Shown here: positions 51,747 through 61,637 of the stretch, piece after piece
Numbering within the stretch: the stretch's first letter is position 1
Layout: each line of letters begins with the position of its first letter
Translations under genes and position numbers: made by a program
DNA from: DAHUYF01 sp963789275
Lineage (GTDB): Bacteria; Pseudomonadota; Alphaproteobacteria; ATCC43930; CGMCC-115725
NCBI GenBank assembly: GCA_963789275.1
Contig: CAWBKF010000003.1
Location: forward strand, 1 to 64,000
Direction: 5' to 3'
DNA length: 64,000 nt
Notes under the pieces: generated by a model
What the model was told of the DNA's origin: nothing
The model's database searches: none
Seen by the model: only the letters and a program-made list of their open reading frames with translations

Positions 51747-53192
51747 TTAGGCACCCTCGCCGCCGCGGTGGAGGGAGAGCGGCGAGGCGAGATCCTCGAG
51801 CGCCCGGCCTTCCGCCTTGAAGCCGAGCTTGAGCTCGATGACGGCCGCCGCCAGCATCAACCCGGCGCCGAGTAGATAGCCCAGCAGGATCTCGCTGCGC
51901 GCGCCGCTGGCGATCAGCACGCCGAAGAGCAGCGGGCCACCGACGCCGCCGAGCAAGGTGCCGACGGCGTAGAAGAGGGCGATGGCGAGCGCGCGCAGCT
52001 CCAGCGGGAAGCTCTCGCCGACGGTGAGATAGGCCGCGCTCGCCGCCGCCGAGGCGAAGAAGAACACCACCGTCCAGATCATCGTCTGGGTCACGGCATC
52101 GAGGAGCCCCGCCGCGAACAACGCACCCGACAGCGCCAGCAAGGCGCCCGAGATCGCGTAGGTCGCGGCGATCATCGGCTTGCGCCCGAGCGTGTCGAAG
52201 AGCGGACCCAGCAGCAGCGGGCCGGAGAAATTGCCGAGCGCGAAGGGCAGGATGTAGAGGCCGACGCGGTCCGCCGGCACGGCGAAGAAACGGGTCAGGA
52301 TCAGCGCATAGGTAAAGAAGACGGCGTTGTAGAAGAACGCCTGGGCCGACATCAGGACGAGGCCGAGCGCGGTGCGCGCGGGATATGCACGCAGCAGCGT
52401 GCGCGCCACGATGGCGAGCGAGACATGCGTCGGCGCCAGCGCAATGCCGCCCCGCACCGGCGGCAGCGACACCGCGCCGCCCGCCGAAATGCGCGCCTCG
52501 ATCTCGCCCACCACCCGCTCCGCCTCGACGACGCGGCCGTGGGTCATCAGCCAGCGCGGGCTCTCCGGCAGGAAGCGGCGGAGATAGATGATAAAAAGCC
52601 CGAGCGCGGCACCGGTGCCGAAAGCGAGCCGCCAGCCGAGATCGGGCGGCAGCAGGCGGGGATCGAGGAGCCAGACCGAGCCCGCCGCGCCCAGCGCCGC
52701 GCCGACCCAGAAGCTGCCATTGACCGCGAGGTCGACCCGGCCCCTGAGCCGCGCCGGGACCAGCTCCTGGATCGCCGAATTGATCGCGGCATATTCGCCG
52801 CCGATGCCGGCGCCGGTGAAGAAGCGGAACACCGCAAAGGCGGCGAAATCCCACGACACCGCGGTGAGCGCGGTGGCGAGGAGATAGACCCCGAGGGTGA
52901 TGTTGAAGAGCCGCTTGCGCCCGAGCCGGTCGGCGAGATGGCCGAAGAACAGCGCGCCCAGCACGGCGCCGGCGAGATAGGCGCTGCCGGTGAGCCCGAC
53001 CTGCTGCGCGCTGAGATGAAGGCGCGGGCTCTGCTGCAGCGCCGCCGCCACCGAGCCCGCCAGTGTGACCTCGAGCCCGTCGAGGATCCAGGTGATGCCG
53101 AGCGCGGCGATGACCAGGCGGTGAAACCCGCTCCAGGGCAGCCGGTCGAGCCGCGCCGGCACATCGGTCCTGATCGCCGCCGCGCCATCCAT
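51747..53192 (-). CDS. MFS transporter, sugar-porter-like
   Basis: 481 residues with 12 predicted helices. Loop motifs DRLGRKRLFNI (after helix 2) and PESPRWLMTHGR (after helix 6) are typical of sugar and organic-acid symporters. LGRKPMIAATY repeats the loop motif in the second half. Substrate unknown. It sits between the two halves of the ligase-associated repair set and has no obvious link to it; 30 bp separate it from the exonuclease gene. Confidence 0.85.
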   Translation of the reverse strand: MDGAAAIRTDVPARLDRLPWSGFHRLVIAALGITWILDGLEVTLAGSVAAALQQSPRLHLSAQQVGLTGSAYLAGAVLGALFFGHLADRLGRKRLFNITLGVYLLATALTAVSWDFAAFAVFRFFTGAGIGGEYAAINSAIQELVPARLRGRVDLAVNGSFWVGAALGAAGSVWLLDPRLLPPDLGWRLAFGTGAALGLFIIYLRRFLPESPRWLMTHGRVVEAERVVGEIEARISAGGAVSLPPVRGGIALAPTHVSLAIVARTLLRAYPARTALGLVLMSAQAFFYNAVFFTYALILTRFFAVPADRVGLYILPFALGNFSGPLLLGPLFDTLGRKPMIAATYAISGALLALSGALFAAGLLDAVTQTMIWTVVFFFASAAASAAYLTVGESFPLELRALAIALFYAVGTLLGGVGGPLLFGVLIASGARSEILLGYLLGAGLMLAAAVIELKLGFKAEGRALEDLASPLSLHRGGEGA

Positions 53193-53336
53193 CCCCGTCT
53201 CCTTGCTGGGGTGAACGCCCGGCGAACGCGCATAGCGCGTTCGTCCGGGGCGGCGTCAGCGGTTGCACAGCAACCGCGGGAGCTGCAACCCTGAGGGAGA
53301 ATCGCCGGAACCGTGCGGGCTTTCGCGGTTGCAAGG

Positions 53337-53472
53337 GCAACCGCTGGCGCCCGCAGGACGAGCGCTGGCGCGCTCGCGGCGCAACCGCTGGCGCCCGCAG
53401 CCGGCGAGCGCTCTCGCGCTCGCAGCGCAACCGCTGACGCCCGCCGGCGACGAGCGCTAACGCGCTCGCGGC
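53337..53472. repeat. Three tandem 44-46-bp repeats, each with an internal hairpin
   Basis: Units start at 53337, 53381 and 53427 with GCAACCGCTGRCGCCCGC and end in a CGAGCGC-n-GCGCTCG hairpin. The preceding 100 bp hold two more hairpins of GCGGTTGC-n-GCAACCGC type (around 53260 and 53335) and a GAACGCGC-ATA-GCGCGTTC hairpin near 53228. The last unit reaches the stop codon of the GST gene. The 279-bp gap has no gene. Confidence 0.85.
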
Positions 53473-54125
53473 TAGAATTCCGCCTCGAACTCCGGGACTT
53501 CCTCGGGCTCCTTGCGGGCGGCTTCGAGCCATTCGGCCATGGCCGGCCAGTCGAGCATGTGCCGCGCATAGGCGGCGCAGACCGGGTCGAGCTTCACGTC
53601 CCAGGTGATGAAGCGGGTGATCACCGGAGCGTAGAACGCATCCGCCATGGTGAGCTCGCCGAAGAGATAGGGGCCCTTGGACTTCTGCAGGCAGTCGCGC
53701 CAGATCGCGAAGATGCGCTCGATATCGGCCCGCGCGCCGGCATGGGGGACGTATCCCGGGTGGCGTGCCCGGATGTTCATCGGCATGGAAGACCGCAAGG
53801 AGCTGAAGCCCTGATGCATCTCGCCGCAAATCGAGCGGCAGCGCGCCCGGTCTGCGCGATCCTTGGGCAGCAGCCCAGCTTTTGGGCGGATCTCGTTAAG
53901 ATATTCACCGATCGCCATCGTGTCCCATATCCTCATCCCGTTATGGATCAGGCAGGGAATCAGATAGGAGGGCGCCAGCAGCAGCAGCTCGGCGCGCATC
54001 ATCGGGTCGTCCGGCGGGATGATCTCCTCCGAGAAGTCGAGGCCCGCCATCTTGGCAAGCAGCCAGCCGCGCAGCGACCAGGAGCCGTAATTCTTGCTGG
54101 CAATGATGAGTTTCGCTTCTGCCAT
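53472..54125 (-). CDS. Glutathione S-transferase family protein
   Basis: 217 residues from MAEAKLIIASKNYGSWSLRG, chosen for the GGAGGGAGGATC ribosome-binding site. The thioredoxin-like N-domain has the candidate catalytic Ser of NYGSWSLRG and the cis-Pro region LIPCLIHNGMRIWDTMAIGEYL. The helical C-domain includes YLFGELTMADAFYAPVITRF. Cytosolic; substrate unknown. Its stop lies within the tandem-repeat array. Confidence 0.88.
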   Translation of the reverse strand: MAEAKLIIASKNYGSWSLRGWLLAKMAGLDFSEEIIPPDDPMMRAELLLLAPSYLIPCLIHNGMRIWDTMAIGEYLNEIRPKAGLLPKDRADRARCRSICGEMHQGFSSLRSSMPMNIRARHPGYVPHAGARADIERIFAIWRDCLQKSKGPYLFGELTMADAFYAPVITRFITWDVKLDPVCAAYARHMLDWPAMAEWLEAARKEPEEVPEFEAEF

Positions 54126-54236
54126 GATCCTCCCTCCGCGCGCCATCGCCCGATGCCCAAAATTAGTGCAATTTCTGCGCCAGAACCGGCCCGTTCGCCG
54201 CTTGGCGCCAACCGCCGCTCAGCGCCATAGTCGGCC

Positions 54237-56686
54237 ATGGAAGCGATGCCTGCAACCCTGCCGCCGCGGTTCGCCGAGTGGTTCGCCCGGCGCGGCTGGA
54301 TGCCGCACCCGCATCAGCTCGCCTTGCTCGAAGCGGCGCGCCACGGGCGCTCGGCGCTGCTGGTCGCGCCGACCGGCGGCGGCAAGACGCTGGCGGGCTT
54401 CCTGCCCAGCCTCATTGACCTCGCCGAGCGGCCGCGCGACGGGCTGCACACGCTCTACATCTCGCCGCTGAAAGCGCTGGCGGTCGACATCCACCGCAAC
54501 CTGACCGCGCCGATCGAGGAGCTCGGCCTCGCCATCCGCTGCGAGACGCGCACCGGCGACACGCCGGCGCATAAACGCCAGCGCCAGCGCGAGCAGCCGC
54601 CGCAGATGCTGATGACGACGCCGGAATCGCTGGCGCTGCTGCTCTCGCACGGCGACGCCGCGCAGATCTTCGGCGGGCTCGGCGCCATCATCATCGACGA
54701 GCTGCACGCGCTCGCCGGCAGCAAGCGCGGCGACCTGCTGGCGCTGGGGCTGGCGCGGCTCCAGCGCCTGGCGCCCGCCTGCCGCCGCGTCGGGCTTTCC
54801 GCCACCGTCGCCTGGCCGGACGATCTCGCCGCCTGGCTCGGCTCGGGGGGCGCCGAGGTGGCGCGGCTGGTCGCGGGCGGCGGCGCCAGGCCGGAAGTCG
54901 GCATCCTGGCGACCCGCGCCGCGCTGCCCTGGGCGGGGCACATGGCGGTGCACGCGCTGGCCGAGGTCTATGAGGCGATCCGGCGCCACCGCACCACCCT
55001 GGTCTTCGTCAACACGCGCGCCCAGGCGGAGCTCTGCTTCCAGGAGCTGTGGCGGCTCAACGAGCACCACCTGCCGATCGCGCTGCATCACGGCAGCCTC
55101 GCGGTCGAGCAGCGGCGCAAGGTCGAGGCGTGGATGGCGGCGGGGCGCCTCAGCGCGGTGGTCGCGACCTCCTCGCTCGATCTCGGCATCGACTGGGGCA
55201 ATGTCGATCTCGTGGTGCAGATCGGCGCGCCCAAGGGCGTGTCGCGCCTCACGCAGCGCATCGGCCGCGCCAACCACCGGCTCGACGAGCCGAGCCGCGC
55301 GCTGCTGGTGCCGGCCAACCGCTTCGAGGTGCTGGAATGCCGCGCCGCGCTCGAGGCGCTCGGCCGCGGCGAGCTCGACGGCGAGCGGCCGCGCCCGGGC
55401 GGGCTCGACGTGCTGGCGCAGCACATCCTCGGCATGGCCTGCGCCGGCCCCTTCACCGCCGACGCGCTCTATGCCGAGGTGACCAGCGCTTCGCCTTATG
55501 CCGCGCTTTCCCGCACCGATTTCGACGCGGCGCTGGGCTTTGTCGAGAATGGCGGCTACGCGCTCAGCACCTATGAGCGCTGGCGCAAGCTCTTCCGCGA
55601 CAGCCTCGGACGCTACCATGTGGTTTCCGAGGCGGTGGCGCGGCGCTACCGCATGAATATCGGCACCATCGTCGAAGCCTCGATGCTGAAGGTGCGGCTG
55701 GGGCGCGGCAAGGTGCTGGGCGAGGTCGAGGAATATTTCGCGGGATCGCTCAGTGCCGGGCGACACCTTCCTGTTCGCGGGCCAGCTCCTCGCCTTCGGC
55801 GGCATAGAGGGCAACGACGTCATCGCCAGCCGCGCGAGCGGCGGCGGCGCGCCCAAGGTGCCGGCCTATGAGGGCGGCAGGCTGCCGCTCACCACCCATC
55901 TCGCCGACGGCGTGCGCGCGCTGCTGGCCGATCCCGGGCAATGGCGCGACCTGCCGCCGCCGGTGCAGGAATGGCTGCGCCTGCAGCGCTATGCCTCGCT
56001 GCTGCCCGGCAAGGAGGGGCTGCTGGTCGAGAGCTTCCCGCGCGGGCCGCATCATTATCTCGTCGCCTATTGCTTCGAGGGGCGCAACGCGCATCAGACG
56101 CTCGGCATGCTGCTGACCCGGCGCATGGAGCGCGCCGGGCTGAAGCCGCTGGGCTTCGTCGCCACCGACTACGTGCTGGCGGCGTGGAGCCTGGAGCCGG
56201 CGCGCGCGGTCGACGAGCTCTTCAACCAGGACATGCTGGGCGACGATCTCGAAATCGTGGCTTGCGGAATCGTCGCTGATGCGCCGCACCTTCCGCAACG
56301 TCGCGATCATCGCCGGGCTGATCGAGCGCAAGCATCCCGGCCACGAGAAGACCGGACGCCAGGTCACCTTCAGCGCCGATCTCATCTACGACGTGCTGAG
56401 GAAGCACCAGGGCGACCATCTGCTGCTGCGCGCGGCGCGCGCCGATGCGGCGTCGGGCCTCACCGACATCCGCCGCCTCGGCGATCTGCTGGCGCGGATC
56501 AAGGGCCGCATCAGCCATCGCCGGCTCGACCGCGTTTCGCCGCTCGCCGTGCCGGTGCTGCTGGAGATCGGCCGCGAGGCGGTCCAGGGCAGCGCGCTCG
56601 ACCAGCTGCTCGACGACGTGACCGCGGAGCTGCTCGAAGAGGCCGGACTCATGCCAGCGCAGGCGGCGCGCAAGTCGATTCGATGA
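54237..56686 (+). CDS. Ligase-associated Lhr-like DEXH helicase, two one-base insertions
   Basis: Superfamily 2 DNA helicase of the ligase-associated type. Walker A is APTGGGKT (residues 44-51); LYISPLKALAVDIHRNL, motif II IIIDELHALAGSKRGD, LSATVAWPDDLAAWL, TLVFVNTRAQAELCF, HHGSLAVEQRRKVE and RLTQRIGRANHRLDEPS follow. The frame shifts by an extra base near 55754-55755 (FAGSLS then PGDTFLFAGQLLAF) and again by an extra A at 56252-56254 (DDLE then SWLAESSLMRRTFRNVAII). Removing both gives 816 codons, the family's length. C-terminal Lhr-type domains are otherwise intact. Confidence 0.9.
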
Positions 56687-56867
56687 CGGCAGCCGCCGAA
56701 AGCCGGCATGTCATTATTTTAATCACTTGAGGTCACATCTACTACCAAATCGTCTTTGCGAATGTCGTTGCTGGTCGTATGCTCGGTGTCATGGCGAGCG
56801 CGATGCGCAGACATCGGCGCGCCGAGAGCAACAGACATAACTACGGGAATGGATGAGGGAGCCGGCG

Positions 56868-57269
56868 ATGGCGAAGACCCAATCGGATGAGATGCGGGTA
56901 AAGCGCGGCGAAGCGCAGGTGACGGCATTGTTCGATCCGACGCAGGCGCTGAGCGGATTGGAGCCGCTGCTCACCGTCAGCAACAAATTGCTCGAGAGCT
57001 GGGCGGCGATGAGTTCCGAACTGCTCGAGTTCGGCCGGTCACGCATCGATCGCAGCATCGAGGCGAGCAAGGCGCTGGCGCGGTCCGCCAGCATCGACGA
57101 GGCGATGGACCTGCACGCGGATTACACGCGCAGCACGGTCAGCGCCTATTTCGCCGAAGCCGGCAAGCTCGCCGATCTCGGCACGCGGGCGATGCTCGAC
57201 AGCCTCTCGGCCTGGCAGCCGGCCATGCGCAGCGAAATGCCGCAGCGGCGCGAATCCGCCGCCGCCTGA
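56868..57269 (+). CDS. Phasin-family protein
   Basis: 133 residues from MAKTQSDEMRVKRGEAQ, with AGGGAG upstream. An all-helical amphipathic core (LLESWAAMSSELLEFGRSRI, then EASKALARSASIDEAMDLHA) is typical of phasins, which coat polyhydroxyalkanoate granules; some act more as general helical scaffold proteins. No pha genes are nearby. It lies between the helicase and PdeM genes, possibly by chance. Confidence 0.75.
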   Translation: MAKTQSDEMRVKRGEAQVTALFDPTQALSGLEPLLTVSNKLLESWAAMSSELLEFGRSRIDRSIEASKALARSASIDEAMDLHADYTRSTVSAYFAEAGKLADLGTRAMLDSLSAWQPAMRSEMPQRRESAAA

Positions 57270-57302
57270 CACGGGCGCTGGCGGCGGCGGCAGGAATCGC
57301 CT

Positions 57303-58036
57303 ATGCCTGCCGCCGATGCGGGTCACAGCCCCGCGGCGAGCCGCAGCCGATCCACCTCCACGGCGTCGAGCTTCTCGCCGCGCCTGATGGCGTGCTGGTC
57401 TGGCCCGAGGAGCGCACGCTCGTCGTCGCCGATCTCCATCTGGAGAAAGGCTCGAGCTTCGCCAGCCGCGGCGTGATGCTGCCGCCTTACGATACGCGCG
57501 CGACGCTGGAGCGGCTGGCGCGCGCAGCAGAGCGCCATGACGCCCGGCGCATCGTGTGCCTCGGCGACAGCTTCCACGACGGCGAGGCGGCGGCACGGCT
57601 CGACGCGGCCGACGCGGCGTCGCTCGCGGCGCTGGCGCGCGCGGTCGAGCTGATCTGGATCGCCGGCAATCACGATCCCATGCCGCCGGCCGGGCTCGGC
57701 GGCCGCGTGGTCGAGGGCGAGTTGCGGCTCGGGCCACTCACCTTGCGCCACATCGCGGCGCCGCACTTTGCCCAAGGCGAAGTCAGCGGCCATTTCCATC
57801 CCAAGGCGAGCATCGATGTGCGCGGCAGGCGGCTCTCCGGCCGCTGCTTCGTGCTCGACCGGCACCGCCTGGTGCTGCCGGCCTTCGGCGCCTATGCCGG
57901 CGGGCTCGACGTGTTCGAGCCGGCGCTGCGCGCGCTCTTCCCCGGCGATTTCGCCGTGCATCTGCTGGCGCGCGACCGCGTCACCAAGCTGCCGCAGGCG
58001 CGGCTGGCCGGCGCCTGGCGCGACGACTCGCCATAG
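57303..58036 (+). CDS. pdeM: Ligase-associated metallophosphoesterase PdeM, 5' end uncertain
   Basis: Calcineurin-like phosphoesterase that accompanies the ATP ligase and Lhr-like helicase. The core is clear: LVVADLHLEKGSSF, IVCLGDSFHDGEAA, WIAGNHDP and VSGHFHPKASI are the four metal-binding motifs. The frame is open upstream (PIHLHGVELLAAPDG) but has no start codon there; the first in-frame start is a GTG at 57392, too far in. The ATG at 57303 has AGGA 7 bp upstream and joins that frame if one base is missing near 57330. A +1 error from the ATG at 57316 is an alternative. Confidence 0.85.
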
Positions 58037-58097
58037 CAGCATGTCCGGAGAATCGGCTGCGCAGGCCGAGGACACGGAGAAGTGAAAAGCGGCGCTG

Positions 58098-58979
58098 CTA
58101 CGCGACAGCCGCCAGAGGCACGTTATCGATGAGGCGGGTCTTGCCGAGCCAGGCGGCGGCGAGCAGCCGCCCCGGGCGGTCGGCGCGGGCGAGCGGCGCC
58201 AAGGTCTCGGCGTCGCAGGCCTCGAGATAGTCGACCTTGGTGAAGCCGGCGCGGACCAGCCCGGCAAGGCCGGCGGCGAGCAGGCCGGCGAGGCTGTCGC
58301 CGGCTTCGATGCGCGCCGCTGTCACCGACAGCACACGCTGCAGCTCCGGCGCTACTTGGCGTTGCGCCTGGGAGAGATAGACGTTGCGCGAGGAGAGCGC
58401 GAGGCCGTCGGGCTCACGCACCGTCGGCACGCCCTCGATGCGCACGGGGATGTCGAGGTCGCGGGCGACGCGGCGGATCACCTGGAGCTGCTGGTAGTCC
58501 TTCTCGCCGAAGCAGGCGATGTCGGCGCGCGATTGCAGCAGCAGCTTCGCCACCACCGTGGCGACGCCGGCGAAATGGCCGGGGCGGAAGCGGCCGCACA
58601 ACCCCTGGGCGACGGCGCCGGCATCGACGGTGGTGGAGAATCCCGCGGGATAGATCTCGCCCACCCCCGGCGCGTAGAGCAGGTCGCAGCGCGCCTCGGC
58701 GAGCTTGGCGGCATCACCGGCCTCGTCGCGGGGATATCGCAAGAAATCCTCGCTGGGCGCGAATTGGGTCGGGTTGACGAAGAGACTGGCGACGACACGC
58801 GGCGCCAACGACCGGCCGCGCGCGACCAGCGCCAGATGGCCGGCATGGAGCGCGCCCATGGTCGGCACCAGCGCCACCGCCTCGCCGGCGGCGTGCCAGG
58901 CGGCCACCTGCCGGCGCAGCGCCGCCACCGTACGGACGACCGCCAGCGGGCCGATGGTATCCGGGGCATCGCTCTCCAT
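58098..58979 (-). CDS. panC: Pantothenate synthetase
   Basis: Joins pantoate and beta-alanine with ATP to make pantothenate for CoA. 293 residues from MESDAPDTIGPLAVV. The nucleotidyltransferase motifs VPTMGALHAGHLALV (HIGH-like), SLFVNPTQFAPSEDFLRYPR, FRPGHFAGVATVV, CFGEKDYQQLQVIRR and LALSSRNVYLS are all present. No panB is adjacent. Divergent from the creatininase-family gene. Confidence 0.95.
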   Translation of the reverse strand: MESDAPDTIGPLAVVRTVAALRRQVAAWHAAGEAVALVPTMGALHAGHLALVARGRSLAPRVVASLFVNPTQFAPSEDFLRYPRDEAGDAAKLAEARCDLLYAPGVGEIYPAGFSTTVDAGAVAQGLCGRFRPGHFAGVATVVAKLLLQSRADIACFGEKDYQQLQVIRRVARDLDIPVRIEGVPTVREPDGLALSSRNVYLSQAQRQVAPELQRVLSVTAARIEAGDSLAGLLAAGLAGLVRAGFTKVDYLEACDAETLAPLARADRPGRLLAAAWLGKTRLIDNVPLAAVA

Positions 58980-59087
58980 GCTGCGCTGCGGTGTAAGCCC
59001 GGCTGGCGGCGGCGGCAAGGGCTATCTTGCGGCCGGGGGCGCCGTGCTAGGCTACGGTCGTCGAACCCATGCGAAGGACGCGCTGCC

Positions 59088-59834
59088 GTGCAATTGCATC
59101 TCCAGACCTGGCAGGAGGTCGAAGCCTATCTCAACAGCGCCAAGGGCATCATCGTGCCGATCGGCTCGACCGAGCAGCACGGGCCCAACGGCCTCATCGG
59201 CACCGACGCGATCTGCGCCGAGGTGATCGCCCGCGGCATCGGCGAGGCCGCGGACGCGCTGGTAGGGCCGACGATCAATGTCGGCAATGCACAGCACCAC
59301 ATGGCGTTTGCCGGCACCATCACCTTCAAGCCCTCGACGCTCATCGCGGTGATCGGCGACTATGTCGCCTCGCTCGCGCGCCACGGCTTCGAGCGCTTCT
59401 TCTTCCTCAACGGCCATGGCGGCAACATCAGCACGGTGGGCGCGGCCTTCCAGGAGATCCATGCCGGAAACTCGCTGAACCGCAGCGGCAACGTGCCGGG
59501 GCTCAGGCTCGCGCTTAGGAACTGGTGGGAGACGCCGGGGGTGCAGAAGCTGTCGAAGGAGCTGTTCGGCCGCGCCGAGGGCAGCCATGCAACGCCCACC
59601 GAGGTGTCGGTGACGCAATATGTTTATCCCCAGGCGATCAAGCACGTCGCCATGGGCGAGGCCAATGGGCGCGTGCGCGCCTTCGGCGACGCCGAGGATT
59701 ACCGGCGCCTCTTCCCCGACGGGCGCATCGCCTCGGACCCGACGCTGGCGACGCCGGAGCACGGGGCGAAATTCGTCGAGGCGGCGGTGAAGGACATCAC
59801 CGAGGATTATCGCAAGTTCGTGACGGCGGAGTGA
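59088..59834 (+). CDS. Creatininase-family amidohydrolase
   Basis: 248 residues from the GTG of VQLHLQTWQEVEAYL, with AAGGA nine bases upstream. Metal-binding motifs IIVPIGSTEQHGPNG with GTDA, the central FFFLNGHGGN, and Glu in EGSHATPTEVSVTQ follow the creatininase/FAPy-deformylase/MftE family. The family cleaves cyclic or linear amides; the substrate cannot be read from the sequence. It converges on the alcohol dehydrogenase gene. Confidence 0.88.
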   Translation: MQLHLQTWQEVEAYLNSAKGIIVPIGSTEQHGPNGLIGTDAICAEVIARGIGEAADALVGPTINVGNAQHHMAFAGTITFKPSTLIAVIGDYVASLARHGFERFFFLNGHGGNISTVGAAFQEIHAGNSLNRSGNVPGLRLALRNWWETPGVQKLSKELFGRAEGSHATPTEVSVTQYVYPQAIKHVAMGEANGRVRAFGDAEDYRRLFPDGRIASDPTLATPEHGAKFVEAAVKDITEDYRKFVTAE

Positions 59835-59856
59835 CGGAAGCGGCCATCCGATATTT

Positions 59857-60877
59857 CTACGATTCCATCTTAAGAACGACCCGGAAGCGAGCCTTGCCGC
59901 TCATCATCCGGTCATAGGCGGCCTGGGCTTCCTCGAGCGGGAAGATCTCGTTCATCGAGGCGACGTCGTTGAGCTGGCTGAAGAGAAGCGTGTCTTCGGA
60001 GTCGGCCGCCGTGCCCGAATACCAGCCCCGCACCGCCGCGCGCTTCCCGAGGAGGTCCAGAGAATTGACGGTGAGCGGTCCGACCGCGCCGATGACCATC
60101 ATGGTGCCATTGACCCCGAGGCCGCCCGAGATCGCCTGCATCGCTTCGGCGCTTGTGACGGTGGCGATGATGGCCTTGGCGCCGCCCATGGCCTGCAGCG
60201 CCTGGGCCGGGTCGCCGGCGGCGCTGTCGACATAGGCGTACGCGCCGAGCGACCGCGCCAGCTCTTCCTTGTCGCGCCCGCGATTGACCGCCACGGTCCG
60301 GAACCCCTGCCGGGCGGCGAATTGTATGCCGAGATGACCGAGGCCGCCGACCCCGTGGATCGCCACGAGATCGCCGGGCTTCGCGCCGCAGTTCCGCAAC
60401 GCGTTGAAAGTGGTGATGCCGGCGCAGAGCAGCGGCGCGGACTCCACGGGGTCGAGATCCTCCGGCACGCGCGCCACGGCCGAGGCGAGCGCCAGCATAT
60501 GGGTCGCGTAGCCGCCGTCGCGGGTGACACCGGTGATGCAGTGAATGGTCTCGCACGCGAAGGCGTCGCCCCGCCGGCAATTGCCGCAATAGCCACAGGA
60601 ACCGCCGAACCAGCCCACGCCGACCCGCGCGCCCAGTTTCCAGCCTTCCACCTCGGGGCCCAGGGCATCGATCACGCCCGATCACTTCATGGCCGGGAAT
60701 GCGTGGGTAGAGGAGCCCCGGCATATGGCCTTGGACCGTGAGGGAGTCGCTATGGCAGACGCCACAAGCATGGACGCGGATACGGACCTCGTGGCGGCCA
60801 GGCACCGGCAGGTCGCGCTCCTCCAGGCGGAAGCACGCGCCCGGTTGCGGAACGATCATTGCGCGCATCTTCACCAT
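59857..60877 (-). CDS. Zinc-dependent alcohol dehydrogenase, one-base insertion
   Basis: MDR-family NAD(P)-dependent alcohol dehydrogenase. The N-terminal part (MVKMRAMIVPQPGACFRLEE, then the catalytic-zinc CGVCHSD and IPGHEVIG) is in one frame. An extra base in the GGG at 60676-60678 shifts it; VIDALGPEVEGWKLG continues in the next frame, with the structural-zinc cysteines CGYCGNCRRGDAFAC, GVGGLGHLGIQFA and the C-terminus LEEAQAAYDRMMSGKARF. Span is 340 codons plus one base. Residues match the class with NAD-type dehydrogenases of short alcohols; substrate unknown. Confidence 0.9.
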
Positions 60878-60948
60878 GGCAGGCCCCGCTGTGGGTTAGG
60901 ACCAAACATAATCGCGTCCTGTCGCGAAGGGTTCGCGCAGGACGGGCA

Positions 60949-61380
60949 TCAGCGGCGCCCGGGCGGATAGGGATAGCATCGCGCGCGATCCAGGGTCAGC
61001 CTGAAATGCCGAGCGAGCGCGAGGATAGCATCCGCGTATTTCATATAGGGGTCGGTGTTGCCGCGTCCCAGGATGATCGGCCGGAACGACGCCACGAAGT
61101 GGCCCGCCGGCGGCAGCATGGCGGTTACCAGAGGCGTGCCGCTGTCGTCGCGCAACGTCAGGAACAATGGCATCTCGCGACGCAAATGGGCCTTCAGCCC
61201 GATCTCTTGCTCGAAGAAGACGGTGGAGGGCGGGCTAAAGCTCTGGCGCGCCTTGCTCATCGCCGAGCAGAAATGCCGTTCCATCGAGTGCCGCATCAAG
61301 ACCAATTCCTGAGCCGCCTCCTCCTCGGTCTCGATGCGGAACCACGTCCTGTCGCCCGGGGCGTCGCAGGCATATTCCAT
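60949..61380 (-). CDS. Hypothetical protein
   Basis: 143 residues from MEYACDAPGDRTWFRIETEE, with the strong ribosome-binding site GGGGAGGAG six bases upstream. Predicted soluble alpha/beta protein, no signal peptide. It contains HSMERHFCSAM, MPLFLTLRDDSGTPLVTAML and ends in a Cys/Pro-rich YPYPPGRR tail. No family recognised. It lies 71 bp upstream of the alcohol dehydrogenase on the same strand. Confidence 0.7.
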   Translation of the reverse strand: MEYACDAPGDRTWFRIETEEEAAQELVLMRHSMERHFCSAMSKARQSFSPPSTVFFEQEIGLKAHLRREMPLFLTLRDDSGTPLVTAMLPPAGHFVASFRPIILGRGNTDPYMKYADAILALARHFRLTLDRARCYPYPPGRR

Positions 61381-61637
61381 GCGCGTCTCCTCCCCGCTGG
61401 TCTCGGAGGCACACCCTTGTCGATGTCGAGCGGGCTGATGTCGAGGAGCCACCGCTCGCCGCCGCAAGCCCGATCTCCGCTGGGTTAAGCGCATATCTAC
61501 GGGTATAACGATGACGCAAGACCGAAATTCGCGACCGATGGAAGTGCGGCGCGGTGGACATCGCGGACCCTATTTTGGGCGCCGATCTGTGATCAGCCGA
61601 GGGTTGGTCCCGCTCTCGGGCTCTGCTTGAGGCCCGG

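Noticed and set aside
53337..53472. CRISPR array
   Set aside because: Units are directly adjacent with no spacers, each holds an internal hairpin, and no cas genes are present.
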